Assembly (NCBI RefSeq): GCF_016595495.1
Contig: NZ_JAENIM010000039.1
Coordinates: forward strand, 292,659-356,658
From: Persicirhabdus sediminis
Lineage (GTDB): Bacteria > Verrucomicrobiota > Verrucomicrobiia > Verrucomicrobiales > Akkermansiaceae
Length of the DNA stretch: 64,000 nucleotides
Direction: 5' to 3'
Shown: positions 18,875 to 27,428 of the stretch, piece by piece
Layout of the letters: every line of letters starts with the position of its first letter
Position numbering within the stretch: position 1 is the first letter of the stretch
The notes under the pieces: model-generated
The model's database searches: none
What the model was told of the DNA's origin: nothing
Seen by the model: only the letters and a program-made list of their open reading frames with translations
Position numbers and translations under genes: made by a program

Positions 18875-19516
18875 CTACTCTCTTTCTACGCCAGCTGGTA
18901 GCCAATCGTCATTCAGTGATTGGATGCTTTCGCCAGGTCCAGCTTGTCCAGCTGTGTTGGGATCGTTAGGGTTGGCGGTCTGTGCTGAGGCTCGCTTTAA
19001 GCCGCTTTCAGGAGCGGTTTCGATTCGTTTGATGGTATTGTCGAGGTTAGCGACAAGGAAGCTATCGTTGCTGATGACAAGTTTGACGCGTGAGAGTTCC
19101 TCAAAGACGGCACGTGATTGTTTGTAGTTTTTGTCGGCGATGCTTATTTTGTTATCCGCTGAATCGGCGCTGGCGCCTTTAAGGATGTCTGAGGTTTGGG
19201 TATCTGAGCCGAGGTGTTGGCCCATGCGGAAGAAGATGTCCTCGATGTTGATGGCTACCTGCTGGAGTTTGCCTACGCATTGGTCGCCATCCTTGAGGGT
19301 GTGAACGCTCTCCAGTGTCGTTAGGATTTCATCCTGTTGGACGAGCATTTCGTTGTAATAGACTTTTACATCCTCGCTGGATGATGATGGCAGCTGGATG
19401 CCGTCGGCGATGGCTTGCACTTTGCCTTTGGCGGATTCAGCTAGATTGACAACCTTATCGCATGAGCAAAGAAGCAAAGCCGCGGGTGCGATGGCTGCGA
19501 AAGTAACAAATTTCAT
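18875..19516 (-). CDS. Lipoprotein of unknown function
   Basis: I use the ATG at 19516, giving MKFVTFAAIAPAALLLCSC-D, a textbook lipobox; total about 213 residues. The mature part is mainly helical (DEILTTLESVHTLKDGDQCVGKLQ, SRAVFEELSRVKLVISNDSF) and ends in an Asn/Pro/Gly-rich tail. No family recognised. It converges with the dehydrogenase gene at 18819. Probably an envelope protein. Confidence 0.7.
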   Translation of the reverse strand: MKFVTFAAIAPAALLLCSCDKVVNLAESAKGKVQAIADGIQLPSSSSEDVKVYYNEMLVQQDEILTTLESVHTLKDGDQCVGKLQQVAINIEDIFFRMGQHLGSDTQTSDILKGASADSADNKISIADKNYKQSRAVFEELSRVKLVISNDSFLVANLDNTIKRIETAPESGLKRASAQTANPNDPNTAGQAGPGESIQSLNDDWLPAGVERE

Positions 19517-19660
19517 TATGCCTAATACAAACGTGTTCGGATTGATAGACAATGAAAAAAAATCAGCCGCTGAGGGGGTGGGGGAGTCGATTTATTAACA
19601 ACTAACTAAGTGCAAATGTTTTGTATTTGTCTGACAAATAGAAATAAAATAACACATAAA

Positions 19661-19694
19661 AAAGGGGCACAGCCGATTGGCTGTACCCCTTTTT
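19661..19694 (-). terminator. Terminator after the hisG/small basic protein pair
   Basis: Stem GGGGCACAGCC / GGCTGTACCCC with a GATT loop. The single mismatch becomes a G-U pair on the minus-strand transcript, which then enters a T-run (AAAAAAA on plus), so it serves the leftward genes. Confidence 0.8.
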
Positions 19695-19719
19695 GTTAAG
19701 GTCGTAGCGACCAAGTCAA

Positions 19720-19824
19720 TTATGACTTGTAGCGGAGACGCTTCTTATGACGATTAGCCTTCATGCGCTTTTTACGCTTATGCTTACTAATCTTGGATTT
19801 ACGATGTTTTTTCAGGCTTCCCAT
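19720..19824 (-). CDS. 34-residue basic protein, AURKAIP1/COX24 (bS22/mS38)-like
   Basis: Read from the sequence: ATG at 19822-19824 to TAA at 19720-19722. The peptide opens MGSLKKHRKSKISKHKRKKR and continues with MKANRHKKRLRYKS; over half the residues are Lys/Arg/His. Length and the SKHKRKKRMKANRHKK core resemble the AURKAIP1/COX24 domain proteins, homologues of small-subunit ribosomal protein mS38/bS22. It lies 38 bp downstream of hisG and just before a terminator. Ribosome binding is inferred from family and charge only. Confidence 0.75.
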   Translation of the reverse strand: MGSLKKHRKSKISKHKRKKRMKANRHKKRLRYKS

Positions 19825-19862
19825 GATTTAGTTTTGGTTTGGGTTAATATCTAATGTCCGAA

Positions 19863-20738
19863 CTATTGGACGATTTTAGAAAGTGGGTATTCGATGATTC
19901 CCTCAGCGCCGACGAGCTTGAGGTCAGGGATAAGGCTGCGAGCAACCTTTTCTTCGATGATGGTGTCTACAGCGACCCAGCCTTCTGTGGCGAGGTGGGA
20001 AACAGTAGGTCCGTGCAGTGAAGGTAGTAGTTCAAGCAGTTCTGGCAAAGCCTTTTCTGGAAGGTTGAGCTTGAGGCCAACTTTGCCACGAGCTTCGATG
20101 CATGCTTTGAGCATGAGTACCATACGCTCCATTTTCTCACGTTTCCACTCGTTTTTACAGGCTTCTTTGCCTGCGTAGAAGTGAGGGAATGAGGTGAGCA
20201 GGGTATCAACGATGCGCAGCTTGTTGGCACGGATGGATGAACCTGTCTCTGTAACGTCAACGATGGCGTCAACGAGGTCTGGTACTTTTACTTCAGTGGC
20301 TCCCCATGAGAACTCGATTTTAGCGCTGACGCCTTTTTGGTCGAGGTAACGCTGGGTGATACCAACGCCTTCGGTGGCGATGCGCTTGCCTTCGAGATCT
20401 TCAACGGTTTTGATTGGAGAATCTTCAGGGACTACCAGAACCCATTTGGTAGGGCGAACGGTAGCGCGTGAGTAAGGAAGCTCAGCGAGGTCTTCGAGTG
20501 CATCTTCATGCTCCCATGCCCAGTCGAGGCCGGTAATACCGCAATCGATGAAGCCTTGCTCCAGGTAGCGGCCGATTTCTTGTGCGCGGATCATGTAGAT
20601 GTCCAGCTCTGAGTCGTCAGAGGATGGGCGCAGACCGCGATCAGATGTGTATACATTGTAACCAGCTTGCTTTAACAGCTTGATGGTTGGTTCTTGTAGT
20701 GAGCCTTTTGGTAAGGCGATCTTAAGTTTTTGCGACAT
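19863..20738 (-). CDS. hisG: ATP phosphoribosyltransferase, long form
   Basis: 291 residues, i.e. the long HisG with a C-terminal regulatory ACT-like domain (so HisZ is not required). N-terminus KLKIALPKGSLQEPT, PRPP-binding region GVGITQRYLDQKGV and DLVDAIVDVTETGSSIRAN, C-terminal domain ending LPSLHGPTVSHLATEGWVAVDTIIEE. Catalyses the first committed step of histidine synthesis, normally feedback-inhibited by His. It forms a two-gene unit with the small basic protein downstream. A perfect palindrome GCGATTAATCGC sits 28 bp upstream of the start (20766-20777), a possible operator. Confidence 0.97.
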   Translation of the reverse strand: MSQKLKIALPKGSLQEPTIKLLKQAGYNVYTSDRGLRPSSDDSELDIYMIRAQEIGRYLEQGFIDCGITGLDWAWEHEDALEDLAELPYSRATVRPTKWVLVVPEDSPIKTVEDLEGKRIATEGVGITQRYLDQKGVSAKIEFSWGATEVKVPDLVDAIVDVTETGSSIRANKLRIVDTLLTSFPHFYAGKEACKNEWKREKMERMVLMLKACIEARGKVGLKLNLPEKALPELLELLPSLHGPTVSHLATEGWVAVDTIIEEKVARSLIPDLKLVGAEGIIEYPLSKIVQ

Positions 20739-20963
20739 ATCAACTTTGGGCGGGCGGCTGTCTTAGCGATTAATCGCAGAGAATCAACGCAAATCTCTCA
20801 GAAAGCGCGCTTTTTATCCGAATGGGTGATGTGGGGTGACGGGCTTAGCCGTTCAAGACAAAAGTCAAATGGTGAAAATCCTTGTGGCGAGACCAGCTGG
20901 CTGGGCGGCAAAAGTTTTTTGCCGTGTGGATGTGAGTGGGTATTTCCAGCTGGCTGGACGAGA

Positions 20964-21284
20964 TTATTTTGCTTCGTCGTCGATGATTTCGCCGGCTTCG
21001 ATGGCAGCCATGCGCTGTTGCTCTTCTTCCTGAGAATGAATCTGTAAGGTGGCTGAGATGTTGTGTTTGGCAGCGGTGGCTTTGAGTAAGTTGCGAATGG
21101 CGCTAGCGGTGAATCCATTGCGGCCAATTAAGATGGCGACGTCTTCCTTGGCGAGGATGAGGCGGAAGCGTACGTGAGATTCGTCAATCTTGGCCACGCG
21201 TAGCTGTGCGTGCTCCGGGTGGTCGATAAATTGTAAGGTGACAAATTGAAGAAAATTGCGAATTTGCTCAGTGGCTATTTCCAT
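20964..21284 (-). CDS. khpA: KH-domain RNA-binding protein KhpA-like
   Basis: About 106 residues from ATG 21284. One KH domain with the GxxG loop GRNG in EDVAILIGRNGFTASAIRNLLKA and an acidic tail (EEEQQRMAAIEAGEIIDDEAK). The family (KhpA, formerly YlqC) binds RNA, often with KhpB, and affects sRNA regulation and cell division in other bacteria. The usual rpsP/rimM/trmD neighbours are absent here. An ATG at 21320 would lengthen the N-terminus by 12 residues without improving the match. Confidence 0.85.
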   Translation of the reverse strand: MEIATEQIRNFLQFVTLQFIDHPEHAQLRVAKIDESHVRFRLILAKEDVAILIGRNGFTASAIRNLLKATAAKHNISATLQIHSQEEEQQRMAAIEAGEIIDDEAK

Positions 21285-21375
21285 GACGTGGATTTGACAC
21301 TGGCTAGAGTGGATTTTCAAGATGAGAATACTATCTGGCGACTCAAATTGTCCAGCTAGCGACCTGTGGGCACAA

Positions 21376-21402
21376 AAAAGCCGCCAGAAGTGATCTGGCG
21401 GC
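21376..21402 (-). terminator. Terminator after ppc
   Basis: Stem GCCGCCAGA / TCTGGCGGC (21380-21388, 21394-21402), loop AGTGA, followed on the minus strand by a T-run. Confidence 0.85.
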
Positions 21403-21453
21403 TCGGTGATGTTTGTGTTGGGGGGAGCTAGGGGGTGGGTGCTGGGTTAGTGA

Positions 21454-24225
21454 TTATCCAGTGGTGCGCAGTCCGCTAGAGATGGCATTGATGGATAGTA
21501 GGATGCTTGGGAAGATTTCTTCAGCTTCCTTATCTTTGCCGTCGTTTTTGAGTTGGCGCCAATTTTTGATCGATTCGATCTGCTGGAGGTGGAGGACGCG
21601 TAATGGTTCCTCGCGGATTTCCAGTGTTTTGCTCATACGTGGTCGGCGCTCGGCGAAATCGCTCTGGAATACCTCGGTGAGTAGCTCTTGGGTGAGCTTG
21701 AATTCTGAGGCGATGATGGAGACGAATTTTTCGCGCAGTGCCTCGTCGGTGCAAAGTTCACCGTAGGCTTGCATCAACTCGAAGTTGGCGCTGGCTAGGT
21801 TAGTTTCCACGTTGGTCAGCACGTAGCGCAGGAATGGTGAGTTGCGCAGGTTCTGCTTGATCACTTCAAATCCATCTGGGCATTGGTTTTTCAGCTCCTG
21901 CAGAGCGGTGCCAACACCGTACCAGCCTGGAAGGTAGAAACGTGCCTGCGTCCATGAGAATACCCATGGGATGGCGCGTAGGTCGCTGATGGAGAATCCT
22001 TTTTTGCCGGTGCGGCGCGCCGGACGTGAGCCGATGCGTGAATTTTCCAGCGCGTCAATAGGTGTAGCTGAGCGGTAGAATTCGATGAATCCATCTTCGC
22101 GCAGTAGCTTCTGGTAGGCTTTCTCGCTTTCTCCGGAGAGGGTGTCGAGGAATTCAAGACATGGGTCTTGGTAGGCCTTGCCAAAGCGATGTTTGGCTGT
22201 GGTCTCAGATGCGCAAGCAACGAGGAGCTCGGCATTGAAGGTGGCATTGGTGAGGCTGGCGTATTTCTGCGCAATCGTTTCACCCTGCTCGGTCATGCGG
22301 AATCTGCCAGAGAATGACCCGTGAGGCAGTGCTTCCATGAATGAGTTGGTAGGACCAGCTCCGCGGGAAATTGTGCCGCCGCGACCGTGGAAGAAGTTTA
22401 GCTGGATATTGCGCTCGTTGCCCACTTCGGTCATTGCCGTTTGTGCGCGGTAGAGGGCCCATTGAGCTGAGAGGATGCCGCAGTCTTTGTTCGAGTCTGA
22501 GTAGCCGAGCATGACTTGCTGGTAAACGCTCTCGTCTTTGCTGTGGCGGAGTTTCAGGCTGCGTTTGGTTACCTCGTGGTCGAGGAATGGAGCGAGCAGG
22601 CTAGCTGATGCGTCCAGGTCGTCCATGGTTTCAAAAAGAGGAACCACTTCTACTGGGCAGGCTAGTCCGTCTGGTGTGTTTTCCATCAGGCCGGCTTCAC
22701 GAGCGAGCACGTAAACGCAGAGCATGTCTGAGAGTGAGCGCGTCATGGAGACGATCAGTGAGCCAATGCCATCGTTGCCGTAGCGGTCGATGTGTTTGAC
22801 CAGTACGCGGTAGCAGTCGAGTACGGCGTCGGCTTCTACACCAGCTGAAATGTCATTGTGGATGAATGGGCGGGTGGAGTTGAGTTCCTGAGTGAGGAAT
22901 TCCACACGCTTGCTTTCTTCCCAGTTGGCAAAGTTGGCGCCGTCTTCGATGCCAGCTGCTGCGAGCAGTTGGCTGACCGCTTTGTCGTGAAACTCTGAGT
23001 TCTGGCGGACGTCGACCTTCGCGAGGTGGAATCCGAAGATGCGCAGTTTCTGGCGTAGCGGTGAGAGGAATTGGTCGGCGAGCAGGGCGCAGTTGATTTT
23101 GCGTAAGCTGGCTTCGATGATGGCGAGGTCGTCATCGAGCTCCTTAGGCGTGGTGTAGCCGCCTGGACGGTTCTCTAGGTTGTAGAGAAGTTTGCCGCGA
23201 ATCAGGTAGGCGAGGTGACGCCATGGCTCCTGCTGGTTTTTCTGGCTGACTTCCTCAACCCAGTCGCGGTTGATGATTTCTTCAGAAATGCTAGCTAGGC
23301 GAGTTTTCAGCTTAGGTGTAGGTGCCTGGAATTGCTCGGAAAGTGTGAGGTGGAATGCGAGCTCTTTGAGCTCGGCGCGCAGCATGACAAATGCGTGGTG
23401 GCGCAGTTCCAGCAGGTGGCGTTCGGTGACTGCTGGAGTCACTAATGGGTGGCCGTCGCGGTCGCCGCCAATCCAGGTAGCGAAAGTTAAGCGAGGCAGT
23501 ACACCTGAGTCTGTTAGTTTTTGTTCGTCAAAACCAACATTCTCCCATGCTTCTGACAGGTGCAGGTTGACGCGCTGAACGACGGATGGGAAAATCTCAC
23601 GGATGTAGTAGAGCGCGGTGCGCAGTTCTTGTGAGAGGTTCGGGCGGGTGAGGTGGATCTCACCAGTACGCCACAGGGCTTCCATGGCTACAGTGATGCG
23701 CTTGGAAATGCGTGCTTGCTCGCGGCGGTTTAGGCTCGGGTTCTCGCTGAGAACCATTTCCTGGTAGATGGCGCGGTGACGTTCACGTACGGTTGAGCGC
23801 TTGGCTTCCGTAGGGTGAGCGGTCAATACGGGCTCAATCTGGATGTCGCCAAGTAATTTGAGAATTTCTTCTTCCTTGAGGCCCAATTTTTGCATTTCGC
23901 CAAGCGAGCGCTCCCATAATCCACGAATGGATGTGGCGCCTAACTCGTTCTCGCGCTGGCGGCGAATGGTGGCGGCGACACGCTCTTCGACCATGTTGAG
24001 GAGCTGGAAGCCAATTGAGTAAAGTTGTTGGAGGTCGTCAGGTAGCTCGCCTTTAGGAATCTCACCCTTCCATGGTAGGTAGGGGATGAGTTTTTCTTCC
24101 TGAAGGTTTTTGAGAGCATCTGAAAGACAGGCAATCAATGTAGAAAGAGTATCGTCGATCAGCGCAAATCCTTCTTCGCGTAGTCGTTCTCTCGCTGGGC
24201 TCAATTCGGTCATGCGCGTAGTCAT
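21454..24225 (-). CDS. ppc: Phosphoenolpyruvate carboxylase
   Basis: About 923 residues from ATG 24225 (the longer frame opens with TTG at 24249). Carboxylates PEP to oxaloacetate, an anaplerotic step. Conserved catalytic segments are all present: VLTAHPTEAKRSTV (catalytic His), GYSDSNKDCG, FFHGRGGTISRGAGPT, GSRPARR and DLRAIPWVFSWTQAR. The C-terminus ends ISSGLRTTG where most family members end RNTG. A monocistron with its own terminator. Confidence 0.97.
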   Translation of the reverse strand: MTTRMTELSPARERLREEGFALIDDTLSTLIACLSDALKNLQEEKLIPYLPWKGEIPKGELPDDLQQLYSIGFQLLNMVEERVAATIRRQRENELGATSIRGLWERSLGEMQKLGLKEEEILKLLGDIQIEPVLTAHPTEAKRSTVRERHRAIYQEMVLSENPSLNRREQARISKRITVAMEALWRTGEIHLTRPNLSQELRTALYYIREIFPSVVQRVNLHLSEAWENVGFDEQKLTDSGVLPRLTFATWIGGDRDGHPLVTPAVTERHLLELRHHAFVMLRAELKELAFHLTLSEQFQAPTPKLKTRLASISEEIINRDWVEEVSQKNQQEPWRHLAYLIRGKLLYNLENRPGGYTTPKELDDDLAIIEASLRKINCALLADQFLSPLRQKLRIFGFHLAKVDVRQNSEFHDKAVSQLLAAAGIEDGANFANWEESKRVEFLTQELNSTRPFIHNDISAGVEADAVLDCYRVLVKHIDRYGNDGIGSLIVSMTRSLSDMLCVYVLAREAGLMENTPDGLACPVEVVPLFETMDDLDASASLLAPFLDHEVTKRSLKLRHSKDESVYQQVMLGYSDSNKDCGILSAQWALYRAQTAMTEVGNERNIQLNFFHGRGGTISRGAGPTNSFMEALPHGSFSGRFRMTEQGETIAQKYASLTNATFNAELLVACASETTAKHRFGKAYQDPCLEFLDTLSGESEKAYQKLLREDGFIEFYRSATPIDALENSRIGSRPARRTGKKGFSISDLRAIPWVFSWTQARFYLPGWYGVGTALQELKNQCPDGFEVIKQNLRNSPFLRYVLTNVETNLASANFELMQAYGELCTDEALREKFVSIIASEFKLTQELLTEVFQSDFAERRPRMSKTLEIREEPLRVLHLQQIESIKNWRQLKNDGKDKEAEEIFPSILLSINAISSGLRTTG

Positions 24226-24409
24226 GGACGAAGTTTTTTGCCTAAACAAGCAATTTACGCGGATTATTTAAGATTTATTGCGCTTACGGGTGTTTTTTCT
24301 CCCTCCGGACTGTGCGTAAGTGTATGATTCTGCCGTGGTTTCGTGGGTTTATAGACGATTCAGTCCATTACTCTGCAGGCGCGCGAATTTGTGTGTCAGC
24401 GGCGGCTCG

Positions 24410-24766
24410 ATGGACGCGCGCCAGCTGGGTGAACTCGGTGAGCGCATTGCTTGTCACTATTTGCGCGCCGATGGATGCAAGATTTTGCGGCGAAATTTCC
24501 GCGCGCCAGGTGGTGGGGAAGTGGACATCGTGGCGCGTGACGGCAATGTTCTGTGTTTTGTGGAGGTGAAGACGCGGCGGGCTGGCGGAGTCGGGCGACC
24601 GAGCGATGCGGTTGACGAATGCAAACAAATGCTGATTGAGCGTGGCGCTGACGCTTGGTTTAAGCTTTTAGGTCGGCGAGATTTGCGCTGGCGATTTGAT
24701 GTTGTCGAAGTTGTGCTGGATGACGGCTGTCGCCCTGAGGTATTGAGGATTAATGGTTTCTTCTAG
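24410..24766 (+). CDS. YraN family (UPF0102) nuclease-like protein
   Basis: 118 residues from ATG 24410; the longer frame starts with GTG at 24320 and has no family similarity before residue 31. Typical YraN features: LGELGERIACHYLRADG, then the restriction-endonuclease-like core GEVDIVARDGNVLCFVEVKTR (D, E, K of a PD-(D/E)XK site). Role in the cell is poorly defined; possibly DNA processing. A weak GC hairpin overlaps its stop codon (24765-24782) followed by TTTAT. Confidence 0.85.
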   Translation: MDARQLGELGERIACHYLRADGCKILRRNFRAPGGGEVDIVARDGNVLCFVEVKTRRAGGVGRPSDAVDECKQMLIERGADAWFKLLGRRDLRWRFDVVEVVLDDGCRPEVLRINGFF

Positions 24767-24886
24767 CGCGCTGCGGGGCGCTTTTATCCAGTGCGACAGT
24801 GAAAATTCGCTTGTGTCGCTTTTTTACGTTCTGAAGGTTGCATTTCTTCATGGATTAATCAATGCTGCACGCACCTCTCAAAAGTG

Positions 24887-26572
24887 ATGAACGAAGAATC
24901 AACGCCTCTTTACGTAGTCGGCCATAAAAATCCTGATACAGATGCTATTTGCGCAGCCATCGGTTATGCCGACTTGCTCCAGCAAACTGGCTACCCAAAT
25001 GCCAAGGCGATCCGCTGCGGTGACGTGCCAGCGCGTACCGCGTGGGTGCTCAAGCAAGCCGAGATGGAAGCGCCGAAGTTGATTGAAGATGTGCATACCA
25101 CCGCGGGCATGATGTGCCGTCGTCAGGTGATCCAGGTTTCTCCGGGAGATACATTTTTGACCGCGTACAGGCGCATGCTGTCTAGCGGCGTCCGCTGTAT
25201 CCCTGTGGTTGACGACAATAACAAGGTGCTTGGCATTCTTCGTTATCTCGATTTGCTGCAGCTGTTGATGCCAACCGAGTTGGAAGGTCAATCCGTGAGA
25301 CATGTCACGGCTGCACCAACTAAGATTGCCGAGACGCTACAGGCGCAAAATCGCTCCGTCGAGCTGTCTGAAGAAGAGCAAGAATTCATGCTCTTAGTGG
25401 GCGCTTCTAGCGAAGACTCAGTTGAGTGGCGTTTGCTCAATGCTGAAAAGGAAGGTTACCTCAGCAAGCTCCTCGTGGTTTGCGGTGATCGTCCGAGCAT
25501 TCAGGAAAAAGCCATCGATCACGGTGTCGGCATGTTGGTGGTGACGGGATGTTTTTCCGTTTCCCCAGAGTTGCTCGCTCGTGCCAAGGTGAATGGTGTG
25601 GCTGTGTTGACTACTGATCGCGATACCGCATCAGTCACGAAGCTAGTCCGTTGTTCACGCATGGTGCGCTGTGCGATGGCAGACAACCTGCTGCTTACCG
25701 AAGAGCAGGAAGCAGTCAAAGATTTCAGTAAAAAACTGACCAAGTCAGACCAAGATCTCTACCCAGTAGTGCGCACTGGCACCCAGCAGATCATCGGGGT
25801 GATTTCTAAATCAGACCTCATTGATCCACCGCGCATCCAGCTGGTATTGGTCGATCACAACGAATATTCACAAGCCATTTACGGCGTGCGTGAGGCTAAA
25901 GTGATCTCGGTGATTGATCACCACAGACTCGCTGGTGATTTGGTTTCACGTGACCCAATCCACTACCTCAACGAACCAGTAGGTTCTACTTCTACGCTGG
26001 TGGCTCGCGAGTATCGGTACAAAAATATCGAGATGTCTAGTGGTATTGCGAAGTGTCTGCTTGCTGGAATCATCTCAGATACTCTGAATTTAACCTCACC
26101 TACGACTAGCGAGACAGACCGTGAGATCCTTCCTTGGTTGTGTGAAATCGCTGGTGTGGATGCCAACAAATTCATGCTCGATTTCTTTGCTTCTGGATCG
26201 CTGCTGGCAAACGCCGAAGCCGATGAGGTTCTAGGCACTGACCGCAAAGAGTTCCTCGAGTCTGGCTGCAATATTAGCATCTCACATGTGGAGGAAGTCG
26301 GGCACGATTTGTTCCTTAAACGAGCATCTGAACTACAAAAATATCTAGACGAGTTCGCAAAAGTTGGAAAATACGATCTTGCTTTGTTGATTGTGACCGA
26401 TATTACCAGCCATAACAGCTTGCTGCTCGCAGCAGGTGATGAGGAGCTGATTGCTTGCTTACCTTATAAAGAGGATGCAAAAGGCGCGTTATTAGCTCCT
26501 GGTGTTGTTAGTCGCAAAAAGCAAGTGTTCCCAGCTGTGAGCAATGCGGTAGCGATGATGCAACGCGGATAA
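24887..26572 (+). CDS. Manganese-dependent inorganic pyrophosphatase with CBS/DRTGG insert
   Basis: About 561 residues from ATG 24887 (a GTG lies one codon upstream). Family II pyrophosphatase: N-terminal metal site VVGHKNPDTDAI, second half DHH motif in VIDHHRLAG, and GIISDTLNLTSPT. Between about residues 65 and 300 is a pair of CBS domains split by a DRTGG-type domain, as in the nucleotide-regulated CBS-PPases of Moorella and Clostridium, so adenine nucleotides (and Ap4A) probably control activity. Hydrolyses PPi in the cytoplasm. proB follows after 14 bp. Confidence 0.93.
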   Translation: MNEESTPLYVVGHKNPDTDAICAAIGYADLLQQTGYPNAKAIRCGDVPARTAWVLKQAEMEAPKLIEDVHTTAGMMCRRQVIQVSPGDTFLTAYRRMLSSGVRCIPVVDDNNKVLGILRYLDLLQLLMPTELEGQSVRHVTAAPTKIAETLQAQNRSVELSEEEQEFMLLVGASSEDSVEWRLLNAEKEGYLSKLLVVCGDRPSIQEKAIDHGVGMLVVTGCFSVSPELLARAKVNGVAVLTTDRDTASVTKLVRCSRMVRCAMADNLLLTEEQEAVKDFSKKLTKSDQDLYPVVRTGTQQIIGVISKSDLIDPPRIQLVLVDHNEYSQAIYGVREAKVISVIDHHRLAGDLVSRDPIHYLNEPVGSTSTLVAREYRYKNIEMSSGIAKCLLAGIISDTLNLTSPTTSETDREILPWLCEIAGVDANKFMLDFFASGSLLANAEADEVLGTDRKEFLESGCNISISHVEEVGHDLFLKRASELQKYLDEFAKVGKYDLALLIVTDITSHNSLLLAAGDEELIACLPYKEDAKGALLAPGVVSRKKQVFPAVSNAVAMMQRG

Positions 26573-26586
26573 TCTAATCACAAATT

Positions 26587-27348
26587 ATGTCTCAAGGGGT
26601 AACCGTCATTAAAATTGGAACTGGTGTGCTCACCCGCACTAGCGATGCTACATTAGATAGACCATCATTGGTCAGATTAGTCACTGCGGTGGCTGAACTT
26701 GTCGCCAGTGGCACTAAGTGTGTCATGGTATCCAGCGGAGCGGTGGGGGCAGGTGTTGCCGCTCTCGGTCGCAATTCGTACCCTGAAGATGTGGCCTCAC
26801 GCCAAGCCTGCGCCGCGATTGGCCAGTGTTCATTGATGCACATTTACCAGACATTATTTCAAAACTTCGGTTTGCAGGTTGGCCAGCTGCTTTTGACCAA
26901 ACAAGACCTCAACGACAAGCGTCGCTGCCAGCGCGTGCAAGATACTTTAGAGCATCTGCTCGCTGAATCTAGCGTGGTGCCTATCATCAACGAAAACGAC
27001 TCAGTTTGTGTAAAGGAGCTCAGTGTTGGTGATAACGATATGCTCTCAGCTCGTGTTTCTCGTCTGCTTGGTGCAGAGCGGTTGATTCTTCTCAGCACTA
27101 TTGACGGGCTGGATGGTCCTAACGGCTCAGGGCTGGTGAAAGAGGTACATGACGTCAAAGACGTGGAATCATTTGCCCGCAAGGATAGTGGGAAATTCTC
27201 CATCGGCGGCATGGCTTCAAAGCTGAAGGCGGTAAAATACGCTACCGAGTCTGGAATCGAGACGATTATCAGCAATGGTCGTAAACCTAATTTGCTTGCC
27301 GATATCGTCGCAGGCGAGCCAATAGGTACACGATTTTACGCCCGCTAG
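26587..27348 (+). CDS. proB: Glutamate 5-kinase (short form, no PUA domain)
   Basis: 253 residues, one amino-acid-kinase domain. VIKIGTGVLT at the start, VSSGAVGAGVAALG for glutamate/ATP binding, PIINENDSV, and GGMASKLKAVKYATESGIETII. First step of proline synthesis. The C-terminal PUA domain of E. coli ProB is missing, as in several other phyla. It is co-directional with and 14 bp after the pyrophosphatase gene; proA is not adjacent. A terminator follows. Confidence 0.95.
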   Translation: MSQGVTVIKIGTGVLTRTSDATLDRPSLVRLVTAVAELVASGTKCVMVSSGAVGAGVAALGRNSYPEDVASRQACAAIGQCSLMHIYQTLFQNFGLQVGQLLLTKQDLNDKRRCQRVQDTLEHLLAESSVVPIINENDSVCVKELSVGDNDMLSARVSRLLGAERLILLSTIDGLDGPNGSGLVKEVHDVKDVESFARKDSGKFSIGGMASKLKAVKYATESGIETIISNGRKPNLLADIVAGEPIGTRFYAR

Positions 27349-27364
27349 GGGCCAATGTTTTAAA

Positions 27365-27396
27365 GGCAATGACGATTTGTGCATTGCCAGTTTTTT
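27365..27396 (+). terminator. Terminator after proB
   Basis: Stem GGCAATG / CATTGCC with a 10-nt loop, then AG and six T. Lies 16 bp beyond the proB stop. Confidence 0.65.
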
Positions 27397-27428
27397 GCTA
27401 GTAAAGTAGAAACAAGTCAGATGATTCA

